NCBI RefSeq assembly: GCF_009936235.1
Contig: NZ_AP022314.1
Span: 4,154,001 to 4,218,000 of the forward strand
Direction: 5' to 3'
DNA length: 64,000 bases
From: Mycobacterium xenopi
GTDB lineage: Bacteria > Actinomycetota > Actinomycetes > Mycobacteriales > Mycobacteriaceae
The position numbers and the translations under genes were made by a program. Shown one piece after another: positions 7,752 through 16,294 of this stretch (position 1 is its first letter; each line of letters begins with the position of its first letter). A model generated the notes under the pieces. That model searched no databases. It had not been told where the DNA came from and worked only from the letters and a program-made list of their open reading frames with translations.

Positions 7752-8872
7752 GCCAGTTCTCGCAACCGCGCGGCGACGTCCTCGGGCGTCACGTCGCTGA
7801 TGAACGCATCCATCGCCGACTCCGAGGCTGCCAGATATTTCAGCGCGGTCGCGCTGCGCCGGATTGACATCAACTCGACGTGGAAGTAGCCCTCCCGCTG
7901 GGCGTCGGTGTCGGAGAACTGGTGCAATGCCGACATGTACGGCAGCGGAGCAGAGTACATGCGGTCGAATCGACGCAGCACGTCAAGATAGAGCTGGGTG
8001 AACTCGTCGAGTTCGGCGGCGTCGAGTTCGATCAGGTTGTGCGCGAACCTGTTTGGGTAGATGTGCACCTCGACCGGCCAGCGCGCGGCGAACGGCACGA
8101 ACGCGGTGAACAGCTCGGTGCGCGCGACGACCCGGCCGCCATCGGCTACCTCGCGTGCCAACAGGTCGTCAAACAGGTTGCTGCCGTGTTGTTTTCGATG
8201 CTGATCGGCCTGTTGGAGCATGGTCGCGGTGCGGGGGGTCAAGAACGGGTAGCCGTAGATCTGCCCGTGCGGATGGGTCAGTGTGACCCCGATTTCCTCG
8301 CCGCGGTTTTCGAAGCAGAACACCTGCTCGACCTCGGGACGGGCCATCAGCTCGGCTGTGCGGTGCCGCCACGCCTCGACGACGAGCCGGGCATGCGCGA
8401 CGTCTAGCGCGGCGAAGGAGCCGGTGTGGTCGCTGGAAAAGCAGATCACCTCGCAGCGGCCATGCCCGGGCAGCGGCACGAACCCGTCGGGCGCCCGCGG
8501 TGCCGGGCCACCAGCACCGGACAGGCTGGGGAACCGGTTTTCGAACACCACGACGTCGTAATCGAGGGCGGGCACCTCGCTGGTGAGCCCGGTCGGACCC
8601 GGGCACAGCGGGCATTGATCGGGCGGCGGCTTGTAGGTGCGGTCTTGGCGCAGCGCCGCGATGATCACCCACTGCCCGGTTGTGCGGTCGAACCGCAGCT
8701 GCGAGGGGCACGGGTCGCGCGGGGCCAGGGGCCGACGGTCGGCGACCGGCGCCGGGGTGCGGCCGGGCAACGCGAAGAACAGCAGCTCACGGCCATCGGC
8801 CAGGGTGGCCCGCGTCGGCGCCGTCACGAACTCGAACCCTAATCGACCGCGGCGTTTCTGCGGCCAAGCCAC
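7748..8872 (-). CDS. galT: Galactose-1-phosphate uridylyltransferase
   Basis: The 374-residue protein contains the catalytic HIT-like motif THPHGQIYGYPF, the zinc-site CPLCPGPT segment and the N-terminal CPSQLRFDRTTGQWVIIAALR. It exchanges UMP between UDP-glucose and galactose-1-phosphate in the Leloir pathway. It is followed without a gap by galK. In M. tuberculosis the equivalent gene is split into galTa and galTb, whereas here it is one uninterrupted frame. The ATG at 8872 gives MAWPQKRRG; a slightly later start is possible. Confidence 0.93.
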   Translation of the reverse strand: MAWPQKRRGRLGFEFVTAPTRATLADGRELLFFALPGRTPAPVADRRPLAPRDPCPSQLRFDRTTGQWVIIAALRQDRTYKPPPDQCPLCPGPTGLTSEVPALDYDVVVFENRFPSLSGAGGPAPRAPDGFVPLPGHGRCEVICFSSDHTGSFAALDVAHARLVVEAWRHRTAELMARPEVEQVFCFENRGEEIGVTLTHPHGQIYGYPFLTPRTATMLQQADQHRKQHGSNLFDDLLAREVADGGRVVARTELFTAFVPFAARWPVEVHIYPNRFAHNLIELDAAELDEFTQLYLDVLRRFDRMYSAPLPYMSALHQFSDTDAQREGYFHVELMSIRRSATALKYLAASESAMDAFISDVTPEDVAARLRELA

Positions 8873-8917
8873 GGGCAGTCACCATGGAACAGCGACAGCG
8901 AAGGAGGCGGTCTAGCG

Positions 8918-11057
8918 GTGCCCGATCTTTACCAGCGAGCACGTAACTGGCTGATCGGCTCAGATCCCGGATTGCTGCGGCTGCGGGCGGCCAGCCGGAC
9001 CACGGCCGCGCTGGCCTGCGCCTTGGCGATCCTCTACGGGCTGAGCAGGGCGACCGGCCAGCCGGTGACGGTGGCGCTGCTCGGGGTGTTGATCACCATG
9101 GTGTCCGGCCGTGCCGTCAACGAACCGGGCCCGCGTCAGCAGAAGATCACGATGGCGCTGCTGCCGCTGCCGGCCGCGCTGGCCATCACGGTCGGCACGC
9201 TGCTGGCGCCGCACAAGGTGCTCAGCGACATCGTGTTCGTCGGGATCGTGTTCGCCGCGGTCTACCTCCGCCGCTTCGGCTCGCGGGGACGGGCGTTGGG
9301 GATGGTCATGTTCATGGCCTACTTCTTCACGTTGTTTCTGCGAGCCCAGTCCAGCGAGCTGCCCTGGATGATCGGCGCGGTCCTGGTGGGCGCCGCGTGC
9401 AGCCTGGTCATCACCGCCTACGCGTTTCCTGACCGGCCCGAACGCGTGCTGCAGGCGACGATGCGGTCCCTGCGGGCCCGGATGGCCATCGTCATCGACA
9501 CCACCGCCGAGGCGTTGGCGGCCGGCCGGCTCGACGAACGGCGGCGACGGCGGCTGCGGGCCCGCATCGCGCGGCTCAACGAGACCGCGCTGATGGTGCA
9601 AAGCCAGATCGAAGACAAAGTCAACCCGGCCGCGCTGTGGCCCGGAGTCAGCGGCGACGACCTGGCGCTGTGGCTGTTCGACGCCGAACTGACCGTCGAA
9701 CGGGTGGCCAGCGCCGGTGCGCGTGCGGCACTCGTGGCCGCGGACAACCCCGCCGCGATCACTCCCGCCACCCGCAGTCAGCTGGCCGACGCGCTGTCTC
9801 AACTCGCCCAGGCGATCCGGCTGCCGCAGCCGCAACGGCTGCAACGGGCCGCGCAACTGGCCCAGCCGCTGGCCGACCAACGCGGCGACGACCCCGGCGC
9901 GGTCGCGGTGCGCCGCCTCGCGCTGGCCATCATCGCCGCCGCCACGGCGGCCGCCGAAGTGCGTGCCCTGGTGCAGCACGGCGCGCGGCAGACCGCGGCC
10001 CCGTCGCGGCGGCGCCGGCCGATGACGGTCCTAGCCAACGCGGTCTGCAGCCGACGACACGGCAGGCGATTCAGGTCGCCGTGGCCGCCTCGTTGGCCAT
10101 CGTCACCGGCGAGCTGGTGTCTCCCGCGCGCTGGTATTGGGCGGTGATCGCCGCGTTCGTGATCTTCGCCGGCACCAACTCCTGGGGTGAAACGCTTACC
10201 AAGGGCTGGCAGCGGCTGCTGGGCACCGGGCTCGGTGTGCCGTGCGGGGTGCTGATCGCCACGCTGGTGTCGGGCAATCGCGTGGTGTCGCTGGTCTTGA
10301 TCTTCGTGTGCGTGTTCTGCGCGCTGTACTTCATGAAGGTCACTTACAGCCTGATGACCTTCTGGATCACCACGATGCTGGCGTTGTTGTACGGTCTGCT
10401 CGGCCAATTCAATTTCCAGCTGCTGATGCTGCGGATCGAAGAGACCGCGATCGGCGCCGCGATCGGGGTGGCCGTCGCAATCTTGGTGCTGCCCACCAAC
10501 ACTCGAACCGCGGTCCGCAACGATGCCCACGCCTTTTTCACCACGCTGTCGGAGCTGGTCGAGGCGTCAGTGTCGGCGATGTTTGGCCGCGACGGGCCGA
10601 CGCCGACCGACAAGGCGCGCCAATTGGACCGCAACCTGCAGCAGTTCCGCGCCACTGCCAAGCCGGTGCTGGCCGGGGTGGCCGGCCTGTCCGGCGGCGC
10701 AGCATCCGGCGCGGTCTGCGGATGCTGACCGCGTGCGACCGCTACGGGCGAACCCTGGCCCGTAGCAGCGAACGAGTCGACCATGTTCCCGACGAGCTGG
10801 TCGACGCCGTGACCTCGGCCGCCGCGCAGATCCGTCGTAATATCGACGCGCTGGTCAACGCCCGCGACGGCGCGACCACCGTTGTTCCGGCCACCGACCA
10901 TCTCGACGACGCGGAAAACCTTGCGCGCCAACTGAACAGCGAGAGTGGCCGACTGCTGGGCGCCTTGCAGGCGCTCCGCCAAATCGACCGAACCGTGGCC
11001 AGCACCGCCGTCGACCTCGGCGCCCGCGACGGTGCGGCGCTAACAGCCTCGAACTGA
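8918..11057 (+). pseudogene. FUSC-family (aromatic acid exporter-like) membrane protein, two frameshifts
   Basis: GTG at 8918 follows GAAGGAGG. The N-terminal half has six hydrophobic segments and a cytoplasmic helical region; the second half repeats the membrane unit (TRQAIQVAVAASLAIVTGEL ... LRIEETAIGAAIGVAVAILV). The layout matches FUSC/YccS-type proteins of about 710 residues that export aromatic acids or confer drug tolerance. The frame breaks near 10042 and near 10713, each by loss of one G in the same local sequence GCGGTCTGC (expected GCGGGTCTGC). Repairing both restores one continuous protein ending ALTASN. The gene is probably functional in the organism. Confidence 0.75.
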
Positions 11058-11099
11058 AATAGCAACGGCCACAGTCCGGCTTGGCCACGTCGATGACCG

Positions 11100-11552
11100 T
11101 CAGCCGGTGGTGTGGACGATCAGCACGTCGCTTTTGGCCCTGCGAGAGACGCTGCCGGGCACCGAGAACAGCCGCCCAAGGATCGCCGATCGCGCATCGA
11201 GCCCGACATTGCCGACCACCAGCAGATCGGCGTTGGCTTCCGCGGCGACGTCCACCAGGGCATCCACCGGCGCATCCTCGATCGATCGTTCCTCGATGGT
11301 CTTGGCTCCGGCGAGCTTGGCCCGGCTGCGGGCGTCGCGCAGGATCGCGTAGATCGGCGCGTTGCCCCGGACCAGGTAAGCCTCGTCTTTGAGGATGTCG
11401 GCCGCGCGTGGATCTTCTTCTTGCGGAAAGTAGCCCGTCGTAATGATCAGCTTGGCGTTTGACTCGGCAGCGATCTGGGCTGCGCGCTCAACCGCACGCA
11501 ACGACGTCGGCGAGCCGTCGGTGCCGACCACCACCGTCTGATAGGAGCTCAT
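11100..11552 (-). CDS. Universal stress protein (single UspA domain)
   Basis: The 150-residue protein has the UspA fold. It starts YQTVVVGTDGSPTSLRAVER, with the Asp that caps the nucleotide site, and ends DLLVVGNVGLDARSAILGRL ... VSRRAKSDVLIVHTTG, the G-x2-G-x9-G-(S/T) ATP-binding pattern. Such proteins bind ATP and modulate growth under stress. It is a stand-alone gene with a free upstream region. No convincing DosR box was found there. Confidence 0.9.
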   Translation of the reverse strand: MSSYQTVVVGTDGSPTSLRAVERAAQIAAESNAKLIITTGYFPQEEDPRAADILKDEAYLVRGNAPIYAILRDARSRAKLAGAKTIEERSIEDAPVDALVDVAAEANADLLVVGNVGLDARSAILGRLFSVPGSVSRRAKSDVLIVHTTG

Positions 11553-11734
11553 TCAACCTCCCCGCGCATCGACACCTCCTCGACGTCCAAGGACGTGGTT
11601 TCACGGTAGGCACCCGCCGATGCCGGCGGCCGTGAATGGTCCAACTGGTCCGACAGGGCCCTGATGCGAACTTGTTGCATGGGCAACCGCGTGTGCGATT
11701 GGGACCGTCGACGCCCAGCTGGCATCCTTTCAGT

Positions 11735-11854
11735 GTGCTTTTCGAGCTTGCCAGATCGCTAGTGCTGCTGCGGCATCGAGCGCGAAGGATACGTCAGGCG
11801 GCTTCACGCGCGAAACCCAAGGCGCCGGGGGCGGACAAGCCCGACGCCTCGTAG
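11735..11854 (+). CDS. Possible 39-residue basic small protein
   Basis: The 319-base stretch 11553-11871 has no clear gene. The only plausible one is a GTG-started ORF reading VLFELARSLVLLRHRARRIR followed by a Lys/Ala/Pro-rich tail: an amphipathic or hydrophobic N-terminus with a basic end. There is no ribosome site of note and no recognised family. The rest of the stretch (11553-11734) contains the upstream region of the universal stress protein gene and nothing else I can identify. Confidence 0.22.
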   Translation: MLFELARSLVLLRHRARRIRQAASRAKPKAPGADKPDAS

Positions 11855-11871
11855 TCGCCGCCACGCCTCAT

Positions 11872-12129
11872 CTACTCGCGTCGGGGATCGACGCCGGCGC
11901 GACGCGCCACCGCGGCATGCCTTGCGAACGCGCGGTGCGCCCGGTACACGAGCATGTCGGGTACAGCGGGCCAGGCGTCCGCGATCGCTTCGACCGATTC
12001 GATGATGGCGGGATGCAGGCCCGTGCGGCTGTGCGGCATGGCGCCGTTGTCGATGGCATCGCAGAGCAGCGCCACGAACGTCGTCCGCGCCTCGTGGAGG
12101 GTATTGGACTGTCGGTCGTCCCGACCCAC
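11872..12129 (-). CDS. Small hypothetical protein (85 residues)
   Basis: GTG at 12129-12127 starts VGRDDRQSNTLHEARTTFVA; the protein continues with LLCDAIDNGAMPHS and ends with an Ala/Arg-rich helix (AHRAFARHAAVARRAGVDPR). Composition and codon use are normal for this genome and the protein looks globular and helical. I do not recognise it. The gene starts about 70 bases downstream of tRNA-Tyr on the same strand. The frame stays open upstream through the tRNA, which is why a start after the tRNA was chosen. Confidence 0.5.
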   Translation of the reverse strand: MGRDDRQSNTLHEARTTFVALLCDAIDNGAMPHSRTGLHPAIIESVEAIADAWPAVPDMLVYRAHRAFARHAAVARRAGVDPRRE

Positions 12130-12196
12130 GGTGTCCAGTCTGTGGCCCGTCCTACCGGTGGTGCAACAGCCGTCGGCAAACTGCCGATGCGTCTCG

Positions 12197-12282
12197 TGGT
12201 GGCAGGTCCAGGATTCGAACCTGGGTAGGCATACGCCGACGGATTTACAGTCCGCTCCCATTGGCCGCTCGGGCAACCTGCC
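12197..12282 (-). tRNA. tRNA-Tyr (anticodon GTA), CCA encoded
   Basis: On the minus strand the sequence folds as a class II tRNA. The acceptor strand GGCAGGT (12282-12276) pairs with ACCTGCC, the anticodon arm contains GGACTGTAAATCC with anticodon GTA, there is a long variable arm, and the T arm is CAGGTTCGAATCCTG. The 3' CCA is encoded at 12199-12197. It lies 82 bases from the divergent yajQ gene. Confidence 0.96.
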
Positions 12283-12364
12283 CTCTGTGTTACGTCTAGC
12301 AGGGTACAACGGGGACGTAACCCGGACGCAAACGCCCAATATCGATGGGAAGGGGACCGATCCA

Positions 12365-12856
12365 ATGGCGGATTCATCGTTCGACGTCGTCAGCAAGGTC
12401 GACCGCCAGGAGGTCGACAACGCGCTCAACCAGGCCGCCAAGGAGCTGGCAACCCGGTTCGACTTCCGCGGCACCGACACCAAGATCGCCTGGAAGGGCG
12501 ACAACACCGTCGAGCTGACCAGCTCCACCGAGGAGCGCGTCAAGGCCGCCGTCGACGTCTTCAAGGAAAAGCTGATCCGCCGCGACATCTCCATGAAGGC
12601 CTTCGAGGCGGGCGAGCCCACCCAGTCGGGCAAGACCTACAAGGTCACCGGCACGATCAAGCAGGGCATCAGCAGCGAGAACGCCAAGAAGATCACCAAG
12701 CTCATCCGCGACGAGGGGCCCAAGAACGTCAAAACCCAGATCCAAGGCGACGAGGTGCGGGTGTCCAGCAAAAAGAAGGACGACCTGCAGGCCGTGATCG
12801 CAATGCTCAAGAAGGCCGACCTAGACGTGGCTTTGCAGTTCGTGAACTACCGGTAG
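12365..12856 (+). CDS. yajQ: YajQ-family nucleotide-binding protein
   Basis: The 163-residue protein is a clear YajQ homologue (Rv0566c-like). It starts ADSSFDVVSKVDRQEVDNAL, includes ATRFDFRGTDTKI and DISMKAFEAGEPTQSGKTYK, and ends QAVIAMLKKADLDVALQFVN YR. YajQ has two ferredoxin-like halves that bind nucleotides, cyclic di-GMP in some relatives, and possibly tRNA. The ATG at 12365 sits 9 bases after GGGAAGGGGA. Function in mycobacteria is not established. Confidence 0.94.
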   Translation: MADSSFDVVSKVDRQEVDNALNQAAKELATRFDFRGTDTKIAWKGDNTVELTSSTEERVKAAVDVFKEKLIRRDISMKAFEAGEPTQSGKTYKVTGTIKQGISSENAKKITKLIRDEGPKNVKTQIQGDEVRVSSKKKDDLQAVIAMLKKADLDVALQFVNYR

Positions 12857-12929
12857 CGCGCTGGCCCAATCAACCGGTGGGTGCCTAATGTGGTGGGCAC
12901 CACTGTATCGCCGTGAAGCGAGGTTCGCG

Positions 12930-14447
12930 ATGACCGTGACGCCGCAGCAGGCCGCCGACAGCGTAGGCGCACCGCAGGACGCCGGCTACTTCGACGTGGT
13001 GATCATCGGCGCGGGCATCTCGGGGCTGGGCGCGGCCTACCGCATCAGCGAGCGCAACCCCGGCATCCGCTATGTCATCCTGGAGCGGCGCGCACAGATC
13101 GGCGGCACCTGGGACCTGTTCCGCTACCCCGGTGTGCGCTCGGACAGCAGCATCTTCACGCTGTCGTTCCCCTACGAGCCGTGGACCCGGAAAGAAGGTG
13201 TGGCCGACGGCGTGCACATTCGCGAGTACCTGGCCGCAACCGCGCGCAAGTACGGCATCGACCGCCACATCCGGTTCAACAGCTATGTGCGCGCAGCAGA
13301 CTGGGATTCGACGACCGACACCTGGACGATTACCGCCGAACAGGACGGCACGCCCGCGACGTACCGGGCCCGGTTCGTGTTCTTCGGGTCCGGCTACTAC
13401 AACTACGACGAGGGCTACACTCCCGAATTCCCCGGCATCGAGCAGTTCAGCGGCACCGTCGTGCACCCGCAGCACTGGCCCGAGGACCTGGACTACACCG
13501 GCAAGAAGATGGTGGTGATCGGCAGCGGGGCAACGGCGGTGTCGCTGATCCCGTCACTGACCGAGAAGGCCTCGAAAGTGACCATGCTGCAACGTTCGCC
13601 GACCTACATGTTCTCGGCGTCCAGATACAGCTGGTTCGCGGACCTGTTACGGAAAGCGTTGCCGCGCAAGGCGGCTCACCAGATCATCCGGATGCGCAAC
13701 GCACTGCTGGAGGGGGCGATCTGGTTCTTGTCCCGCAAAACGCCGGGCTTCATGAAGTGGTGGATCCGCCAGATCGCGATCAAAAACCTGCCCGAGGGCT
13801 ACGACGTCGACACCCATTTCAAGCCGCGGTACAACCCGTGGGACCAGCGGTTGTGCCTGATCCCGGACGCCGACCTCTACGTCGCGATCAGCGAAGGACG
13901 CGCCGAAGTGGTCACCGATCACATCGACCACTTCGACACCACCGGTATCGTGCTGAAATCCGGTGCGCATCTGGACGCCGACATCATCGTCACCGCCACT
14001 GGCCTGCAGTTGCAGGCGCTGGGCGGAGTGACGCTGTCGCTGGACGGGGCGGAGATCAAGCCACAGGACCGCTTCGTCTACAAGGCGCACATGCTCGAAG
14101 ACGTGCCCAACCTGTTCTGGTGCGTGGGCTACACCAACGCCTCCTGGACGCTGCGCGCCGACATGACCGCCCGCGCGACTGCGAAACTCTTGGCGTACAT
14201 GAACTCTCGCGGCTACACCCACGCCTACCCGCACCGCGGCGACGAGCCGATGCCGGAAAAACCGTCCTGGGACATCCAGGCCGGCTACGTGCTGCGCGCG
14301 CTGCACGCGCTGCCCAAGTCCGGCACCAAGCGGCCGTGGAACGTGCGCCAGAACTACTTCGCCGACGCCATCGACTACCGGTTCGACCGGATCGAGGAGG
14401 CTATGGTGTTCGGGCGCGCCCCGCAGCCGGCCACGGCAGCATCGTAA
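12930..14447 (+). CDS. FAD-dependent Baeyer-Villiger-type monooxygenase
   Basis: The 505-residue Rv0565c-like protein has an N-terminal FAD site (VVIIGAGISGLGAAYRIS), the RYPGVRSDSSIF segment, the monooxygenase fingerprint FxGxxxHxxxW (FSGTVVHPQHWP, about residue 180) and a second NADPH-binding fold (MVVIGSGATAVSLIPSL). It uses NADPH and O2 to oxygenate a ketone or hydrophobic substrate. M. tuberculosis relatives include activators of thio-drugs (EthA class). The ATG at 12930 starts MTVTPQQAAD; an upstream in-frame ATG at 12888 is less likely. Confidence 0.92.
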   Translation: MTVTPQQAADSVGAPQDAGYFDVVIIGAGISGLGAAYRISERNPGIRYVILERRAQIGGTWDLFRYPGVRSDSSIFTLSFPYEPWTRKEGVADGVHIREYLAATARKYGIDRHIRFNSYVRAADWDSTTDTWTITAEQDGTPATYRARFVFFGSGYYNYDEGYTPEFPGIEQFSGTVVHPQHWPEDLDYTGKKMVVIGSGATAVSLIPSLTEKASKVTMLQRSPTYMFSASRYSWFADLLRKALPRKAAHQIIRMRNALLEGAIWFLSRKTPGFMKWWIRQIAIKNLPEGYDVDTHFKPRYNPWDQRLCLIPDADLYVAISEGRAEVVTDHIDHFDTTGIVLKSGAHLDADIIVTATGLQLQALGGVTLSLDGAEIKPQDRFVYKAHMLEDVPNLFWCVGYTNASWTLRADMTARATAKLLAYMNSRGYTHAYPHRGDEPMPEKPSWDIQAGYVLRALHALPKSGTKRPWNVRQNYFADAIDYRFDRIEEAMVFGRAPQPATAAS

Positions 14448-14515
14448 ACTGCGAAAACACGTGGCGGCGTTCACAAATGGTTGGCGAAGCCGCGATCCCG
14501 GAGCATTATGAAGGA

Positions 14516-14830
14516 ATGCTAAGCACGCGGAATTTCGTCAGATCGGTGGTCGTAGCGGGGGCTGCCGCGGCGGCAATTGGCGCCGTGCCGACGGCCGTGG
14601 TGATCGCACACGCCCCGTTCACGCCGGCCCACCAGGTCGTCGTCGCCGACCCCAACGGCACCCAAGGCAGCGGCGGGCCCGACGGGCAAGGCGGGGGCGG
14701 AGGCTGCGGCAGCGGTCCCGGGTGGAACGGCTGCGGTAGCTGGAACCCCTTCCAAGGCGCCTTCGTCAGCGCCTGCGCCAACGGGGCTTGCGGAGGCTGG
14801 GACGGCACTCGGGGCTGGGGTCACTTCTAA
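14516..14830 (+). CDS. Small secreted Gly/Trp/Cys-rich protein
   Basis: From ATG 14516 the protein has 104 residues. An N-terminal signal sequence (LSTRNFVRSVVVAGAAAAAI) is cleaved probably after AHA near residue 33, followed by a Gly-rich mature part with four cysteines and several tryptophans (CGSGPGWNGCGSWN, CANGACGGWDGTRGWGHF). An in-frame ATG at 14477 would add 13 residues. No enzyme motif is present; it is probably an exported or wall-associated protein. It lies between the monooxygenase gene and gpsA, all on the plus strand. Confidence 0.65.
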   Translation: MLSTRNFVRSVVVAGAAAAAIGAVPTAVVIAHAPFTPAHQVVVADPNGTQGSGGPDGQGGGGGCGSGPGWNGCGSWNPFQGAFVSACANGACGGWDGTRGWGHF

Positions 14831-14898
14831 CCACGGCTCGCGACGTTCAGTTCGCCAACTGCCGGTGAACATCGGGCGTCGGCAATACGCTGATCGCC

Positions 14899-15923
14899 AT
14901 GGCAGCTGCTAAGCGCGAACCGAAAGTCGTCGTCTTGGGCGGCGGGTCCTGGGGAACCACAGTCGCCTCGATCTGCGCGCGGCGCGGGCCGACGCTGCAG
15001 TGGGTGCGCTCGGCGGAAGTCGCCAAGGACATCAACGAGAACCACCGCAACACCCGCTACCTCGGCGACGAGGTCGTGCTGAGCGAGTCGCTGCGGGCCA
15101 CCACCGACTTTTCCGAGGCCGCCAACACCGCCGACGTCATCGTCATGGGGGTTCCGTCCCACGGCTTTCGCGACGTGCTCACCGAGCTGGCCGCCGAGCT
15201 GCGGCCCTGGGTTCCGGTGGTGTCGCTGGTCAAGGGCCTCGAGCAGGGCACCAACATGCGGATGTCGCAAATCGTCGACGAGGTGCTGCCCGGCCACCCG
15301 GCCGGCATCCTGGCCGCCCCAACATCGCCCGCGAGGTCGCCGAGGGCTACGCGGCCGCGGCGGTGCTGGCCATGCCCGACCAGCACCTCGCCGCGCGGCT
15401 CGCAGAGCTGTTCCGCACCAGGCGGTTTCGCGTGTACACCACCGACGACGTGATCGGCGTGGAGATGGCCGGCGCGTTGAAGAACGTCTACGCGATCGCC
15501 GTCGGCATGGGCTATTCGCTGGGCATCGGCGAGAACACCCGTGCGGCAGTGATGGCCCGCGCGGTGCGCGAGATGGCCAAGCTGGGCGAGGCCATGGGCG
15601 GGCAGCGCGACACCTTCGCCGGGCTGGCAGGCATGGGCGATCTCATCGTGACCTGCACCAGCCCGCGCAGCCGCAACCGCCACGTCGGCGAGCAGCTCGG
15701 CGCGGGCAAGCCGATCGACGAGATCATCGGATCGATGAACCAGGTCGCCGAGGGCGTCAAAGCCGCCAGCGTCGTGATGGAGTTCGCCGACAAGTACGGG
15801 TTGAGCATGCCGATAGCCCGCGAAGTCGACGCGGTGATCAACCACGGATCCACCGTCGAGCAGGCCTACCGCGGGCTGATGGCCGAAAAACCCGGGCATG
15901 AGATCCACGGCCCGGGGTTCTAA
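14899..15923 (+). pseudogene. gpsA: Glycerol-3-phosphate dehydrogenase [NAD(P)+], one frameshift (probably sequencing error)
   Basis: This Rv0564c (gpdA1)-like gene starts with the NAD site VVVLGGGSWGTTVASICARR. It breaks at about 15315, where CTGGCCGCCCCAAC lacks one G of the expected CTGGCCGGCCCCAAC (AGILAGPNIAREV). After that the second frame continues with AMAGALKNV-type catalytic residues (EMAGALKNVYAIAVGMGYSL, the family Lys) and ends KPGHEIHGPGF. The repaired length is about 341 residues. It makes sn-glycerol-3-phosphate from DHAP for phospholipid synthesis. Confidence 0.88.
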
Positions 15924-15945
15924 GCACCGGTCGAGGCACCCGGTC

Positions 15946-16143
15946 ATGCGCGGACCGTGGCATTGCCGCATCGGTCGCGGGTCAGGCGGTTCCGTGCCGC
16001 AGGGTTTCGACAAGCGGTGCTTGTGTGTATGCGTTTTCTATGTGTTGCTTTGGTGCGGTTGCTGCGTCGATGAACCGACAAATAAGCTGGCGCAGAGCAA
16101 TTGGGGCACCTGCTACAGGCGACCAGGCTCACAGTATCTGTAA
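15946..16143 (+). CDS. Cysteine-rich leader ORF upstream of SulP (putative attenuator)
   Basis: An ATG-started ORF of 65 codons lies just after gpsA and ends before the transporter. It has eight cysteines, six of them within 16 residues (CLCVCVFYVLLWCGCC). Shorter in-frame starts nearer the cysteine cluster are possible (for example GTG at 16042). Mycobacteria are known to use short leaderless ORFs with polycysteine tracts as cysteine-responsive attenuators in front of sulphur genes. Its position before a SulP anion transporter fits that role. Translation has not been shown, and the nucleotide repeat overlapping it offers another explanation for conservation. Confidence 0.4.
   Translation: MRGPWHCRIGRGSGGSVPQGFDKRCLCVCVFYVLLWCGCCVDEPTNKLAQSNWGTCYRRPGSQYL
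16033..16091 (+). repeat. ~58-bp repeat, copy A (upstream of SulP)
   Basis: The copy begins with the 15-mer GTTTTCTATGTGTTG (16033-16047), identical to 17794-17808, and ends with TGAACCGACAAATAAGCTGGC, which matches 16 of 21 bases of the end of copy B. Spacing between the two blocks differs by one base. The copy lies within the cysteine-rich leader ORF. Confidence 0.65.
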
Positions 16144-16215
16144 TAGATTGTGCGCTAAAAGTTTTACTTCACCGCAATTTTAAATATCGAGAAGTTAACG
16201 ATAAGTCGTTACGTT
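16141..16215 (+). promoter_or_regulatory. AT-rich segment upstream of the SulP gene
   Basis: This roughly 75-base stretch (CTAAAAGTTTTACTTCACCG..., TTTTAAATATCG, AAGTTAACGATAAG) is strikingly AT-rich for this genome. It is the likely promoter region of the transporter and a possible Lsr2 binding site. The remainder of the 371-base gap between gpsA and SulP is accounted for by the leader ORF, this segment and the ribosome site at 16237-16243. Confidence 0.5.
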
Positions 16216-16294
16216 TGACCGCCATCGCGAACTAACAAAGGAGCGACCGATTCAGTACGCCGACCAGCTGGGCATTGGCCAAAACCGGGCATCG

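Noticed and set aside
8960..9979. Large minus-strand frames opposite the FUSC gene
   Set aside because: Gln/His/Arg-rich composition typical of antisense shadows in high-GC coding sequence; no motif or ribosome site.
11553..11734. Possible DosR boxes before the universal stress protein gene (TTGGGACCGTCGACGCCC, GGTCCGACAGGGCCC)
   Set aside because: Neither matches the symmetric GGGAC...GTCCC core well enough; these are chance GC-rich matches at this stringency.
13181..14476. Long plus-strand frame overlapping the monooxygenase gene and running into the small secreted protein gene
   Set aside because: Only the final part (from 14516) has a signal peptide and sensible composition; the rest is shadow of the monooxygenase gene.
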